From the NCBI GenBank assembly GCA_018524725.1, contig JAEUWP010000319.1, positions 62,001 through 126,000 on the forward strand: a stretch of 64,000 nt of DNA, read 5' to 3'. Positions 11,165 to 23,867 of the stretch are shown here, piece by piece. The stretch is from Podaxis mareebaensis (lineage: Eukaryota; Basidiomycota; Agaricomycetes; Agaricales; Agaricaceae). Each line of letters starts with the position of its first letter. The first letter of the stretch is position 1. Below the pieces are notes generated by a model, which had not been told where the DNA came from, did no database searches, and worked only from the letters and a program-made list of their open reading frames with translations. Made by a program: the position numbers and the translations under genes.

Positions 11165-14138
11165 ATGCCAGAATTGCGGAGACATGGAATATCTCAAGCG
11201 AGCTTGACCCCTACTGTAGTGATGGTATCGGAAGAGCCCCACAGCAGTGGCGGCGGTAGCAAACGGTTCCGGGAGACTACCGACAGTATTCCTGCGCCTG
11301 AAGATGTGGGACTGCGTCGTCCTAAACCATACGTGCGTTAGCCCTCGACTTCCGTCACCGTATCTACAAGCTCACAACCGCACTCGTTACTCTTAGTCAC
11401 CTGCTTATGCGAACATCGTATTCACCCTGGGTACACCTATATGCTTTATACTACTGGGAGCTGCACTGGAGATTGCAACGAACATCTCGAGTAATCGTGG
11501 AGGTACAGAATCAAGCATCCATCTTCTATATTACTTTCGGGATATTCAAGATATGTGGCTGTTGCTTTGCTTCCAGGCTTCAGTGTGCCGACGGTGAATG
11601 TTTTCGGGACGGTGTCTGGACAGTTCATCGCAGTATGTCTCCACCTTACTCCTCTTTCGGATGTCAGTCTGAGGACCCGCATTTCTTCTAGTCCATTGTT
11701 CCAACACTGTGAGTCGACATTTCACACTATTCTCAGATTCCGAAGTACTGGCGGGGTCCAGATTGTTCTGGTTCGTGTGGAATGGCGGACTCAGCCATCA
11801 ATTATTGTTAGAAAGATAATGATGCCACTGCGATGAAACCCATAACCTACTGCACCCCACTCTCAGACCTATTGAATGACTGTCCCTCCCAGCATGGCTC
11901 ATGCGACAACGCCTCACTTGTTTTGGGGTCCTCCGTATTTCATGCAACTTTTGCTTACGGGTTTTTAGAATCATTCTTCCATTCGCTGTCCTATATCGAT
12001 CACACGACTGGGTGTTGCGATGGTTTCAGGTGGGCTCATGTGGTTTTTCAATAGCAAGTACAAATGCTCATGATATATCACATAAGCCGTATGTTATCCT
12101 TCAGAGAGGAAATGCCCCGGCGGAAGAAAGCTTGCTACTTGATTATGTAGGTCTTGGAAGGATCCTGTTCTGGACTACTCCTGACTTTTCGCACGCAGAT
12201 CGACTTAGGGTAAGCGGACCCGCTCTAGTAGAAGTACCCGTCTAAGACCGAAATAGCCCTTTCTTTGCGTTGTTTCGTGCTCTCAAGTACAAACATCGTG
12301 TTCTTTTCTTTTCCTCGTTAACAGCTTTCATTACATATGCTTTCCAACCACTGGGTGAGTTGCCCGATCCTGTCCTTATGCTGTTGCTCATTGATCTGGT
12401 CAAGCTGGTTCAATTTTTCAAATTAGGCAAAGTCCCCAGACTGATCGTAAGCGATTTTTTGAGCTCTTCACGAGCTCGTTTCTTAGACTGAATTAGGCTC
12501 GAACGTAACAAGCTTGGAGGAAATCGGTCTGGCAGACAACATAGACCAGCTTACCGGATTTCTGGCCGCCGCTGGGTACGTTGAGGCAGCATCCCTTCAT
12601 GGATTGGGAGACCCGCCTTTCGTGTTCCAAACTTGGGCAACCACTGCATTTGTGGTGAGTATTTTCGCGATCAATAGAGCTCTAGCTAATGGGTATCTTG
12701 TAGTTCCCGAAAGGACCTGGTTTGAATGGAACTGTATCCGTGAACACAACCGCAGTTACCACCAAGGTGAATTGTGCCAACCCGGCTCGTAGCGTTGACG
12801 TGGTACCAAGACCCGACGGCTCAAGCACCTTGAATTCGACTTCGGTTGAAGGTTGTGTGCCTTCGCAGCCTTTTTCATTCAACCCGACGGTAGGTTCCCT
12901 AGACCCTGAGGAAGGGGCCTTTCTGATAGTTGGGATAGGCAGCCACTCAACAGTATGGTGTAGTTGCCGCTAATTGTTCGAATACTGCGGATTTGGACGT
13001 GAACTTCCGACCAGTTATGTTCTGGTACGTTATCACTCTTCCATCCTATAAATCACTAACTCATACCGGAAATTCAGGTTCTTCCACACGCGAGACAATG
13101 GGACCGCAGAAGCAAGAACAGTCTTTTGTACTCCGACCATACAACCCTTCCATGTCACAGCGACGGCACACCTTGAAGATGGAAGGCTTGACAGTTGCAA
13201 CCTGACGACTGAATTTGACACTCCGAATAACGTGACGGGTCCACCAAACAACGGAAGGGCTTTCAACGGGTAAGAGTCTCGGGTTCTTAAGCTCGGCTAT
13301 TCCTCACTCCCCTCCCGCAGTCTGATTTTCAATCCCTCCAATGACACCTTCATTCAAGCACGGGCGAGCGCCATTGCTTCGGGTGTTTCCGGCACCATTT
13401 TCCGCGCAGCGTCTCAGAAGCCCGAAGGACTGCAAACAATATTCGACCTTCCTAATGGGATGCTGGATGTGACAACTCAGATCTATGTCAGTAGGAGGGT
13501 TCTCTCACTCTATAGATGTATCATTGATTGGAAATGAACAGACCCGACACCTCGCGGTATCCGCTAAAACTATATACTTCTTGAAGAATAATAGCACTAT
13601 ACCCGGAGAAAACACTTCTCTTTTTCCCAGGCTTTGGATCGAGTGAGCTTATTTTTTTCGTCTTATAATAACATAAAGAATGCTAAGCCTTCGCATCAGC
13701 CCCCTTCCCGGCCATTTCCTCGCCATGTGCCTCATTGCCATTGGTATTACGGGAATCTTCGTCCATTTCATCAATTACCGCCAACGGAGGAACTTGATCC
13801 TTGCTGCCCCGCCCGGAAGCATTGCATCCATCACAGCGCTGACCGCGCGTTCTGGCTTCGGAGAATTGCTGCTTCCTTATGATGATGCAGCACAGCTAGA
13901 GAAGAAGTTGGATGGCATCAAGTTCCGTTTAGATAAGAGGACGGGAGCCATCGTTGCAGATGATATGTATAACGAGGGTGTTCCCGGTATGGGTCGGGAT
14001 GAAGCTATGCTCTCGCTCTTGGGAAAGCAGAATGAGAGACTCACTCAACATTCGACGTCCTCTCAGGCAGCGTATCAAGCCGCTGTGGGATACCCTCCAT
14101 GGGTGTATAAGACTCCGTATGATAGAATACCCGATTAA
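11165..14138 (+). CDS. DUF3433-type multi-pass membrane protein
   Basis: Integral membrane protein of a fungal family with no assigned function, spread over at least ten short exons. Exon 1 (MPELRRHGISQASL...RRPKPY) joins, after an intron from about 11337 to 11398, to a first membrane span (SPAYANIVFTLGTPICFILL). Later exons carry GFSVPTVNVFG, APAEESLLLDYVGLG and FRALKYKHRVLFFSSLTAFI, which match the family's conserved core. A long Thr/Asn-rich lumenal or extracellular part with NxS/T sites follows (NGTVSVNTTAVTT, NNSTIPGENTSLF). The last exon has a span at ISPLPGHFLAMCLIAIGITG and the cytosolic tail GAIVADDMYNEGVPGMG...PWVYKTPYDRIPD. Intermediate exons at about 11.6-12.1 kb are uncertain. 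I am confident of the family and moderately confident of the start. Confidence 0.75.
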
Positions 14139-15453
14139 TGATACCCCCCTCTGATGTACACTTCTGTTGTTTTCGACGTGTTCGCTTTGTTCTGTATCGC
14201 TATTCGACTGTGGACTTGGACTTTTCGTGGACTTTTATCAGTAGTTAGATCTTGTACTTGTGCATAATGCATCACATGTTTCCGCTATGGCCAAAGACAA
14301 ACCTAATTGTTCCCGCCGTCCATCTTCATTCCATTTCAATCGAATCTTGTCCGACGATTCGACATTCAGAGCGACATTGGAGTGTGCCAGAGATCAGAGG
14401 CCTGGTTCCATGCCGGGTAGGCTATGACTATCTGCAATGTCAGTCATATTATATCAGCCTAGCAGAAATACAAATCCGAGGGGAAGTACGGGGATAGAGG
14501 GACTTCCAGAAGCAAATGTATCTTTTAAGTATTCGTTCGAGCTAAGGGGTCTACCTAGGTGATGGATGAGAAGCAGAACTATGTTCTAAGGAGTTGAACG
14601 ACGTTGGTGAGGAGAGACGGATCGGAAGACCCGGCACATGGTGGAAATTGAGATTCAGAGACAGAAGTTCCTAAAAAGGCTCGCTCGTGGCCTTATTCGG
14701 GTCTAGTAGGGAGTGAATTGTATTGATTCCAAAAGCCGCTCGTTACCCTTTGCGGAAGGCTATGGCTCGCAGGGCAGTTATGGATATTGATGTGGACGAC
14801 AGCCTGGGGAGCTCGTCCTGTTAAGTTACCGAATCGAAGGAATATGACCTCACTACCACAGGTAAGCTCTCGCGGCGGCCGCGATCGATAATTGTATTCT
14901 AATAATCGAAGTCCTCGGCAGACTTCGAACAAGGGACTTAGAAAGGACGGTGGGTGGACTTGTTATTCCCACTGGTCGGGAAAACGACACAACGTTCACA
15001 CAAAACATCCCGGAACCAGTTGCCTCACAGTTTGATTGCATCGTGTTGATTGTCAGGTCTTTTGACGGCATATTCGAGGCACCGTGGAGATAAACATGGC
15101 TATTGGTGAATATTCTCGCGGGGATCTTCATTTGCCTGGAAGTTCTCGATACAAATATGATAAGGAACAGCGGGGTCGATTACCTCCTGGAAATTGTCAA
15201 CAGAAGAAGCATTACAATTGAGGCTCAGCAGAGGCTCTTGACGGGCGATGCTCTGGTTGACGGCATTCCATTGATCAGGCTCCTCTTTCAGAGGGGTGAC
15301 GGTTCTCATGTTTGTCAAGAATACTGTCTTCTATGTCAAGGCCAACTTCATTCGGCTCCACAGCACATGCAACGAGGGGTTGATTTTGAAGGTTCGTTTC
15401 GTTTTTCAGCTTACGCTCACCGGAGTGATATGGCCGCAGGGCGCCAAAGCCTG
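14139..15453. other. Long intergenic region
   Basis: About 1.3 kb before the first hydrophobin. Small frames occur on both strands (for example minus-strand 14853-15131 and 15100-15318), but none has a domain or consistent splicing. A long regulated promoter is usual for hydrophobins, so part of this may be regulatory. Confidence 0.4.
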
Positions 15454-15464
15454 TATAATATAAA
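15454..15464 (+). promoter_or_regulatory. TATA-like element of hydrophobin 1
   Basis: The sequence tataatataaa lies 63-73 bp upstream of the hydrophobin ATG at 15527, a distance compatible with a fungal TATA box and a short 5' UTR. Confidence 0.45.
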
Positions 15465-15526
15465 CGACATAAATCCAGCGATCTTCACCAACGGCAAACT
15501 TTGCAGTTCTTTGTGTCGAAAGAGAA

Positions 15527-16110
15527 ATGTTCGCTTCTATCCCCCGCACACTCCTGGTCTTACTCCTCACTTTCACGGTCTTCGCTGCCGCGACGACGAC
15601 TGTCACTGTTGCTTCTGTATGTCCACACTATCTCCTACTTGTTGCGTTGAATCCAATATTTCATTAGCCTGGCCCAACTCCTCTTCCTGCCTCGCAATGT
15701 GGGACCGGTAACTTGCAATGCTGTAACTCTCTTGAAAGGGTACGTCCATGTCAAAGGCTGACTGCAAATGAAATATTAACAAAGAGTAGTCCGACGGTAG
15801 TCTCGTTGGTACCTTATTGGGCCTCCTTGGTGTTGTCCTCCAGGGCGTCGAGGCATTGGTGTAAGAACTCCTCCCTTTGGTTCCAGTCTCCCGAATTTGA
15901 TCAACATATCAGGGGAATCACTTGCTCACCCATCGATATCTTGGGTATCGGTCAAAATGAGTGTCATACTCAACCGGTTTGCTGCCAAAACAACGACTTC
16001 GTGAGTGAAATAACTTAAGTGATTTCGGATGTCGATGGGTTACTTACTATGGCCATTCCCAGAGCGGCCTCATTGCCATCGGCTGCGTTCCGATCAATAT
16101 CAACCTGTAG
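15527..16110 (+). CDS. Class I hydrophobin
   Basis: Small secreted amphipathic protein that self-assembles on hyphal and fruit-body surfaces. The start gives a signal peptide (MFASIPRTLLVLLLTFTVFA). Exons then read PGPTPLPASQCGTGNLQCCN, SDGSLVGTLLGLLGVVLQGV, GITCSPIDILGIGQNECHTQ, PVCCQNNDF and SGLIAIGCVPININL, ending at tag 16108-16110. Eight cysteines occur in the family order C-CC-C-C-CC-C, with C5 and C6C7 five residues apart (ECHTQPVCC). There are four short introns. The mature protein has a short linker before C1, unlike the second hydrophobin. It lies upstream of beta-tubulin on the same strand. Confidence 0.93.
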
Positions 16111-16885
16111 TCTGTAAACTTAGGTGACCTGTCGTTTCGCGCAGTTGCAACGAAATGCATCAGAAATGTGAGGGTAATGAAGTTTAATAAGGTCGCTGCA
16201 ACGTAATCGCGTAACGCGAGCCGGAAATAAATGACTGGGACTTATCCTCGTGCCAAACGGTCGGACATTGATTTCCGGGAGCTTCATCATAATCATTCAA
16301 GGTTTTGGGTTATGATGGAGCTCTAGCGAGTGACTCTAAGAGAAAAGTTGGTACTAAATCCGGGGCCAACTCGCGGTCGAATATGGCCTTGACGCTATGA
16401 GGGGCCAGTAGCACAGAGTCCAACCAAAAACACTATGCAACGCGAAGAGTCAGGTCGAACTCCCCTGAAGTGTTGGCGTCTCAGAACGCTCGCGTATCAA
16501 CCGTAATTGCTTGGACAAGGTGTGCGCATATTACATCTAAGCCGGCTGGCGAGAGCAACCCAAGTAATGACATTGTTGTTCACGAGGAACAATATCGAGG
16601 TGAGATGGACGAGATTTAATCCAATAAACACAGCCTTGCATCTGAGTAGGTAACCATCGCCTATAAGCTGTCCACGAGGCAGCGGCGAGGAGGGAGCCAT
16701 TGGTAAACAATTTTGACGTTGGGGGAGGAGTCAATTGCGCACGCGCCACCGGGGTGTCAATCTGACTTTGAAAATTTCAAATCCACCCTTAGTCCAACCC
16801 CTACATATTTTCTTGCCTTCGTGTTCAATCCACCTCCTTCAAGCGACATACCTCTTCACTTCTCCTACCCCTCATAATCCTTAAT
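16111..16885. other. Hydrophobin 3' flank and tubulin promoter
   Basis: No gene recognised. The last 100 bp (about 16780-16885) is C/T-rich and contains tacatatttt near 16802, probably the beta-tubulin core promoter. Confidence 0.4.
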
Positions 16886-17035
16886 GTGAGTATTCTTCTT
16901 GCCCTGGCAATGCTACATGACGCGATTTCACTGCATATGTGGCCTATCAACCCCTCTCGAACGCGTCATTTGGCGCGTTGCCTTGTCGTACCACTTCGCC
17001 TGATGAATTCGGATGTACTGACTTTATCCTCGTAG
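16886..17035 (+). other. Probable 5' UTR intron of beta-tubulin
   Basis: A gtgagt donor follows cttaat at 16886 and a cgtag acceptor ends one base before the start codon (ATG at 17037). Leader introns just before the ATG are common in highly expressed fungal genes; this one is inferred from splice signals only. Confidence 0.55.
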
Positions 17036-17036
17036 C

Positions 17037-18997
<1,961 letters not shown>

Positions 18998-20105
18998 TAT
19001 ATTTTCCTTCGCCCGCTCTCCCAAAACTGGTATTATTTCCGGTGCATCACGATATCCCTCTTTTCCTTTGCTGTGCTACGACCTTTTACTATATACGCAT
19101 GTCCTTGATGATTTCTTCCAACCATTTCTTTTTTCTTTCGTGGATCCCGTAAATGCAAACAACTCTTTTAATCGGTTTATTTGGCGGAAGTACTCAATAA
19201 TACCCTTTTGTGCGCACGGTTGATGTCTCATGTGCTGAGCCCTTTACTTCCTCGTAGCGCACCTGGGCACCCCAGATGCATCAAAGGGGCACATGAAAGC
19301 TTGGTCTTGAGTTCGCGTCTCGCAAAAAAAAAAAAAAAAGTGATTGAAGGTGTGAGTGTTAGGAACATTGGGCCGCTACAATTAAGCTGATGGCTTCTGT
19401 TCCGGAATGGGGTCCAGAATAACGTCGGTTTAACGATCCTTTTTGCCGCCATCCCACTGTATGGCACTGGTCCACCGCGGGTTCATATGTAGTTCCTGGC
19501 CAATGAACAAGGTCGTTCCCATGTATATTCAAAGCTAATTGATTATTTCGAATGATTGATTCATGCCATTGTGGAGTGGGATAGAATTCTACACAGCTCC
19601 TTGCTCTCGGATAATCCGGTCGGCTATGATCTCGCGGTGAATCTGAAAGATGGGTATAACTCGACAAATGAATACTTGCCTTCTTTCCAGACCGATGCCG
19701 AGAAGTTCTTCTCTGTAGACAAAGGTTTGACGTGAGCCAATCGGCTACCGAGCCCTTGCCTTGATTTTGCCTCCCATTCAAAGGATTGACATGGACAAGT
19801 CCTATGAATTCAATCATCATTATAGACTTCATCGGTGATTTCCCAGGTATGTCAATCTATATTCCTCCGTTGTTGATGGGCACTTGAGCGACCTATCTTA
19901 GGAGACCCAGACCAGTTTGTGGAAAATATAGAGAAGCAAAAAAAAACTTCCTGCTTGTATTCGTGAAAGGGTTCGTTAGGTGAAGCATGTGGATATCATT
20001 CTCGGATCGGGTTGACATGGGTATTTGGGCGATTCAGATGACTATTGGTCAACTTGCCCTTCAACAGCAAGTTGAAATTTACTCGCATATTGGCAAGTTT
20101 CGCGA
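18998..20105. other. Tubulin 3' flank / hydrophobin 2 upstream region
   Basis: Contains a 16-A run at about 19324-19339. A 157-codon minus-strand frame (19359-19832) has no recognisable domain. No gene called; probably 3' UTR plus hydrophobin promoter. Confidence 0.4.
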
Positions 20106-20113
20106 TATAAAAG
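20106..20113 (+). promoter_or_regulatory. TATA box of hydrophobin 2
   Basis: A consensus tataaaag lies about 100 bp upstream of the ATG at 20210, as expected for a strongly induced fungal gene. Confidence 0.6.
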
Positions 20114-20209
20114 GAGGATGAAGTTGGTCAAAATCTTCAGTCGAACAGGCACTCCCAGTTGTTCAGCTATCCAACCTCTTCGAGTTCAAGCTTTGACATT
20201 TCTAACGCA

Positions 20210-21241
20210 ATGTTCTCTCGCGTCGCTGCCTTTGCCTACGTCTACGTTGCCTTTGCTGCCTTCGTAGCTGCCATGCCCGGTGGTGTTTATCCTACCACTT
20301 ACACGACCACCTCGTAGGTTATGTTCCCCGCAGCGGGGTATCTATATACTGAGTGCTTTTGTAGCAATGGCCATACTCTTACTGTCACCAAGACAGTGAC
20401 GGACTCGACCATCGTCACCAAGCCCATCACTACCACTGTCACCAAGCCAGTCACTACAACCGTACCGGCCACCACTACCAAGCCAGTCCCGACCACCGTC
20501 ACTGTTGTAAGTCCATGATTCCTCGTTAAACATCCTAATATGAATTCACCCTTATTTCCCCGATTAAGACTTCTCCTCCGACCACCACTACTGCCCCGGC
20601 GAGCCAGTGCAACACCGGTAATTTGCAATGCTGTAAGTCCCATGATTTTACTCTCGTTTCCACTAACCCGACACTGTGGACATAGGCAACAGTGTCCAAG
20701 CTGCCAGCTCTGGTGCAGTCGGCCTTCTCCTTGGCCTCCTCGGTGTCGTCCTCCAGGATCTCTCTGTCCTTGTGTAAGTTTGATATATCATGCAAACCTG
20801 GAGTCGGATCCTAACAGGCTTGTATAGTGGCATCACTTGTTCACCATTGAGTGTCATTGGCGTCGGTGGAAACTCCTGGTAAGCATGTTTCCACGGTTAT
20901 TAAGGCTCCTGCTTCGTGCCTTTGCCGGTCGAATCGAACCGCACATCGTTCGAGGCTACCGACGAACAGCCGGTGGACGCGATATCGAGTGTTTGAGCTT
21001 GATTCGTCGGGTCCGGGCTGTGATTGGCGATTTTCCAGAACTTCCTATCCCTTTTTAGAACAGGGGCTGATGTTCTATTTTTACTCTCTCTTGATAGCTC
21101 CGCCCAACCGGTCTGCTGTGAGAACAACAGCTTCGTAAGTGTTTACGCTTTGCTATCTAGCGAGGATGTGTGGATGCTGATTGGTGGTTTCAGGGTGGAA
21201 TTATTGCTATCGGCTGCACTCCTATCAACATCAACCTCTAG
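20210..21241 (+). CDS. Class I hydrophobin with Thr-rich N-terminal extension
   Basis: Second secreted hydrophobin. The signal peptide is MFSRVAAFAYVYVAFAAFVA. A Thr/Val-rich linker follows (TLTVTKTVTDSTIVTKPITT...TTKPVPTTVTV), rich in possible O-glycosylation sites. The core is QCNTGNLQCCNSVQ, AVGLLLGLLGVVLQDLSVLV, GITCSPLSVIGVGGNSC, SAQPVCCENNSFGG, IIAIGCTPININL, giving all eight cysteines. Two introns cut cysteine codons: one inside C3 (tgc t|gc) and a ~220-bp intron inside C5 (tg|c). The first hydrophobin keeps the CC pair within one exon, so the paralogues differ in gene structure although the core proteins are very alike. The long linker suggests a wall-anchored or glycosylated form. 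Confidence 0.93.
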
Positions 21242-22918
21242 GCGACTGGATGCTACCAGAGACTTCCGAATCAGAGACCGCTGATAGGAAGATGGATTGG
21301 ACCTTTTCCATGCACATAAATACAGTCAACTGATCTCTGGCTGCTTAACGCTTGACCGCTGTTCTCGCTTTGGCTTTTCAGGTTGTGGTTTATAACAGAT
21401 AGGAAATAGATGCGGTTGGATTGTTCTGTGACGAGTTGTTCTCAGACGAGATTAATCTCGCTTTTGGGGGATGTGCGTTTTGGTCATGCACAAGCCCGAA
21501 GCTTGGAGATTGTCCCTCGAGACCACGATGCTTGGCGTTGATCGGCATCGGGTCCTACACCTAGGAAATTATCTCCCAAGTTTCAGCACCATGTGGGATT
21601 GCCGTTGTTTCGGATAATTCAGCTTCTAGAGTAGAGCATCTGCTCGACAAAGGCGAGGTGCTAGTCAAGAGGGACCCCGCTCTGCAGCCAATCGTGACAA
21701 CCGGGGGTGTAAAGTGCCATTCCAGTTAAGAGTGCTTTCAATACAGTCCGCTTGCAACGCGCAGGCTTCTGCATCGAGCGACAACACTATACTCGAGGGT
21801 TGTGCTTCCATGAGCAAATCACTTCTCAGGAATGACAGACGTCTTGTGGTTGACGGCTTTCGCACCAGGCGCTGTGGTACTTGACAACCGTCTTGCGAAA
21901 ACCACAGGTCATCTCACGGTGCGTATTTGGCGAACATTCAGCCGGTGACTCGTTCTCTGTCAAAGCTAGCCAGCCGTGGGAGGCGCAAATAATAGACCTT
22001 ATTTTATGTTACATACAGGAAGAGATATCTCCGACCTTATTCCTCGAAATGAATGGGATTCTGCCATAGCCGGGCGATGGAAAATGCACTAGAACTATAA
22101 GGATGTCCTACAGGGGAGCCTCATGACGTGAAACCTTACTCAGCTCGACCTTGAGAACCGGGTCATTTGCATAATGATAAAACGAACAACTATGGGGTTG
22201 CTTTCGTGGTTTAATTACCGTTATTGGCCTTCTTGGATGAGTTGATCGGCATGGCTTTACTTATTTGTTCAACATTAGATAGTCCATAAAGTAGAAAGTG
22301 GGTTCGATCTGGCATGACCGTGGGGAGAGGATTTCTGCCGTGCGGCTTTCTCTTGCCCCTACCTTTATCTCCGCTAATGTTGTCGGCCTTATGCTACAGG
22401 GAAGTTTTGCTGTGGCAGTTTCCACGAGGTAGAAAGCACTTCAGGATTTTCATCACAGTGTCGTGCCCCATTCGAGAGTTCCCACCATGACTTTTTTGGC
22501 CGGCGATATCAGGGCGTCTCCAAACTATCGAGGGCAAGCCAGCACCCGCTGTTTCCGAGTCCATCTCGGCCCGGATCATTTGTTAGGGCCGGCGAGTTCA
22601 GGTTTGTTCAAGTCCCTTGATATTTGAACAACATCCAAGCAACGCGTACACCTGCAACATAACATCTATGACTTATGACGTAGTTGTTGGGATCTGTTTC
22701 TTGTCAACTGCCTCTAGGGGCTCTTCCCTTCTTGGTAGCATTGCCGAAATGGAGCGTATACTAGTACCGAGTATGTACAGTATAATTATCTTCTAGGCGC
22801 ATCCCATGGCGTCATTAGTAGCCGACATCTTGGAGCAATGAACTCTTCAGAGGAGTATAAGAGGTCCCACTGGCTCATGTGGTGGATCAAGCCCGTAACA
22901 TTGGGGCAGTCGTTAACA
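21242..22918. other. Intergenic, nothing recognised
   Basis: About 1.7 kb with only short frames on both strands. No domain, RNA gene or clear repeat seen. Confidence 0.4.
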
Positions 22919-23243
22919 ATGGGGTATGTGAGCAACTAGTAAGGCTCTCCGATTGCACGGTTTCGCTAATCCGAGATAGCGCGATAGTTTCTTGTTTCGA
23001 GGGTGAGGTTCAAGTAACTTTCGCTATTGGTTGATACTCATAGACATCATGTAGCGATATTTGAATGCATTGCAGGTGTTATTACGTGTATCGTGGGCGC
23101 CGTTGCTGCGTGCCTTGAGTGCATCATAGGATGTGTGTCTCCTTTGTCTTGTATCATGTTCGGGGGCTGATTTAGGCCGGACAGGGATTTCCGGATGCCT
23201 CGCAACAATCGTGGACTGCTTGACGTGTGGTTGTTGCAGGTAG
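22919..23243 (+). CDS. Small Cys-rich hydrophobic peptide, 53 aa, three exons
   Basis: A gene below normal ORF cut-offs. Exon 1 is ATGGG (22919-22923) followed by a gtatgtgag donor. Exon 2 (23044-23132) reads HHVAIFECIAGVITCIVG then AVAACLECIIG. A gtgtgt..ttag intron (23133-23175) leads to exon 3 (23176-23243), RTGISGCLATIVDCLTCGCC then R and stop. Joined, this gives 53 residues with 10 cysteines on a hydrophobic Gly/Ala/Ile backbone. The pattern recalls small hydrophobic basidiomycete peptides that begin MGC or MGF, have tiny first exons and a C-terminal cysteine cluster; their function is unknown. No signal peptidase site is evident, so it may be a hairpin membrane peptide. I assembled it by splice signals alone. 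Confidence 0.6.
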
Positions 23244-23759
23244 GAGGATCAGATACTCCGTGTCCAAAGATATATTGTCCCTTGCTTACAATGCGCAGAC
23301 GTTGATCGAGGCTTCAGGACGTTCCCAGCAGCGTCCTGAAGCCGTATCAAATTTTGGACGTTTCAAGTAGTTGAATTTTATCGGTGAACCATTTCCGAGA
23401 GGACTTTATTTGGCTGAGAGATGGGGCTCAGGGGCTGAACTTAAAGGCTGATGGAGGAAGCACGATCATTTGCCTGCTTTCAGAATGGCAAACGCTGCCT
23501 TGGCTGGTTTCTTCCCAGAGCTTGAAGTTCAATATTCGTTTTGTCGCCAGAACATAATAGTGTTTCCTCGAAATGCACCATGACTTTCACTTCTTTGAAA
23601 CGTGCCTGGCGCAACAAGACACAACGGGCACCTAGCCCGAGCGAGAGGCTTCAGGAGGCCTCAGACAAATAGGTACAGACAGATCCAGGATGAGATATCG
23701 ATTCAAAGGTATATGATCGATGCCACACAAGGCCAAACAATGAAATTTGGTAGATTAGA

Positions 23760-23867
23760 TCTTGGCACTTTTTCTTCTTCTCCTCTTCCTCTCCACTCGC
23801 ATTCGACTCTCTCAAATTCGAGTGGTGAGGAAGACGACGTTGCTACTGTTCTAATTTACCACGCACC
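23760..23867 (+). promoter_or_regulatory. C/T-rich core promoter of the CAD-type gene
   Basis: A long pyrimidine tract (about 23769-23820, ctttttcttcttctcctctt and on) ends just before the ATG at 23868. Such tracts mark transcription starts in many fungal housekeeping genes. Confidence 0.5.

Noticed and set aside
19359..19832. 157-codon minus-strand frame downstream of tubulin
   Set aside because: No recognisable motif, signal peptide or splice partner; probably chance.
20297..20643. Val/Gly-rich minus-strand frame opposite hydrophobin 2
   Set aside because: Mirror of the Thr/Val codons of the hydrophobin linker.
22295..22325. Possible tRNA B-box (gtgggttcgatctggc)
   Set aside because: No A-box or cloverleaf could be drawn around it.
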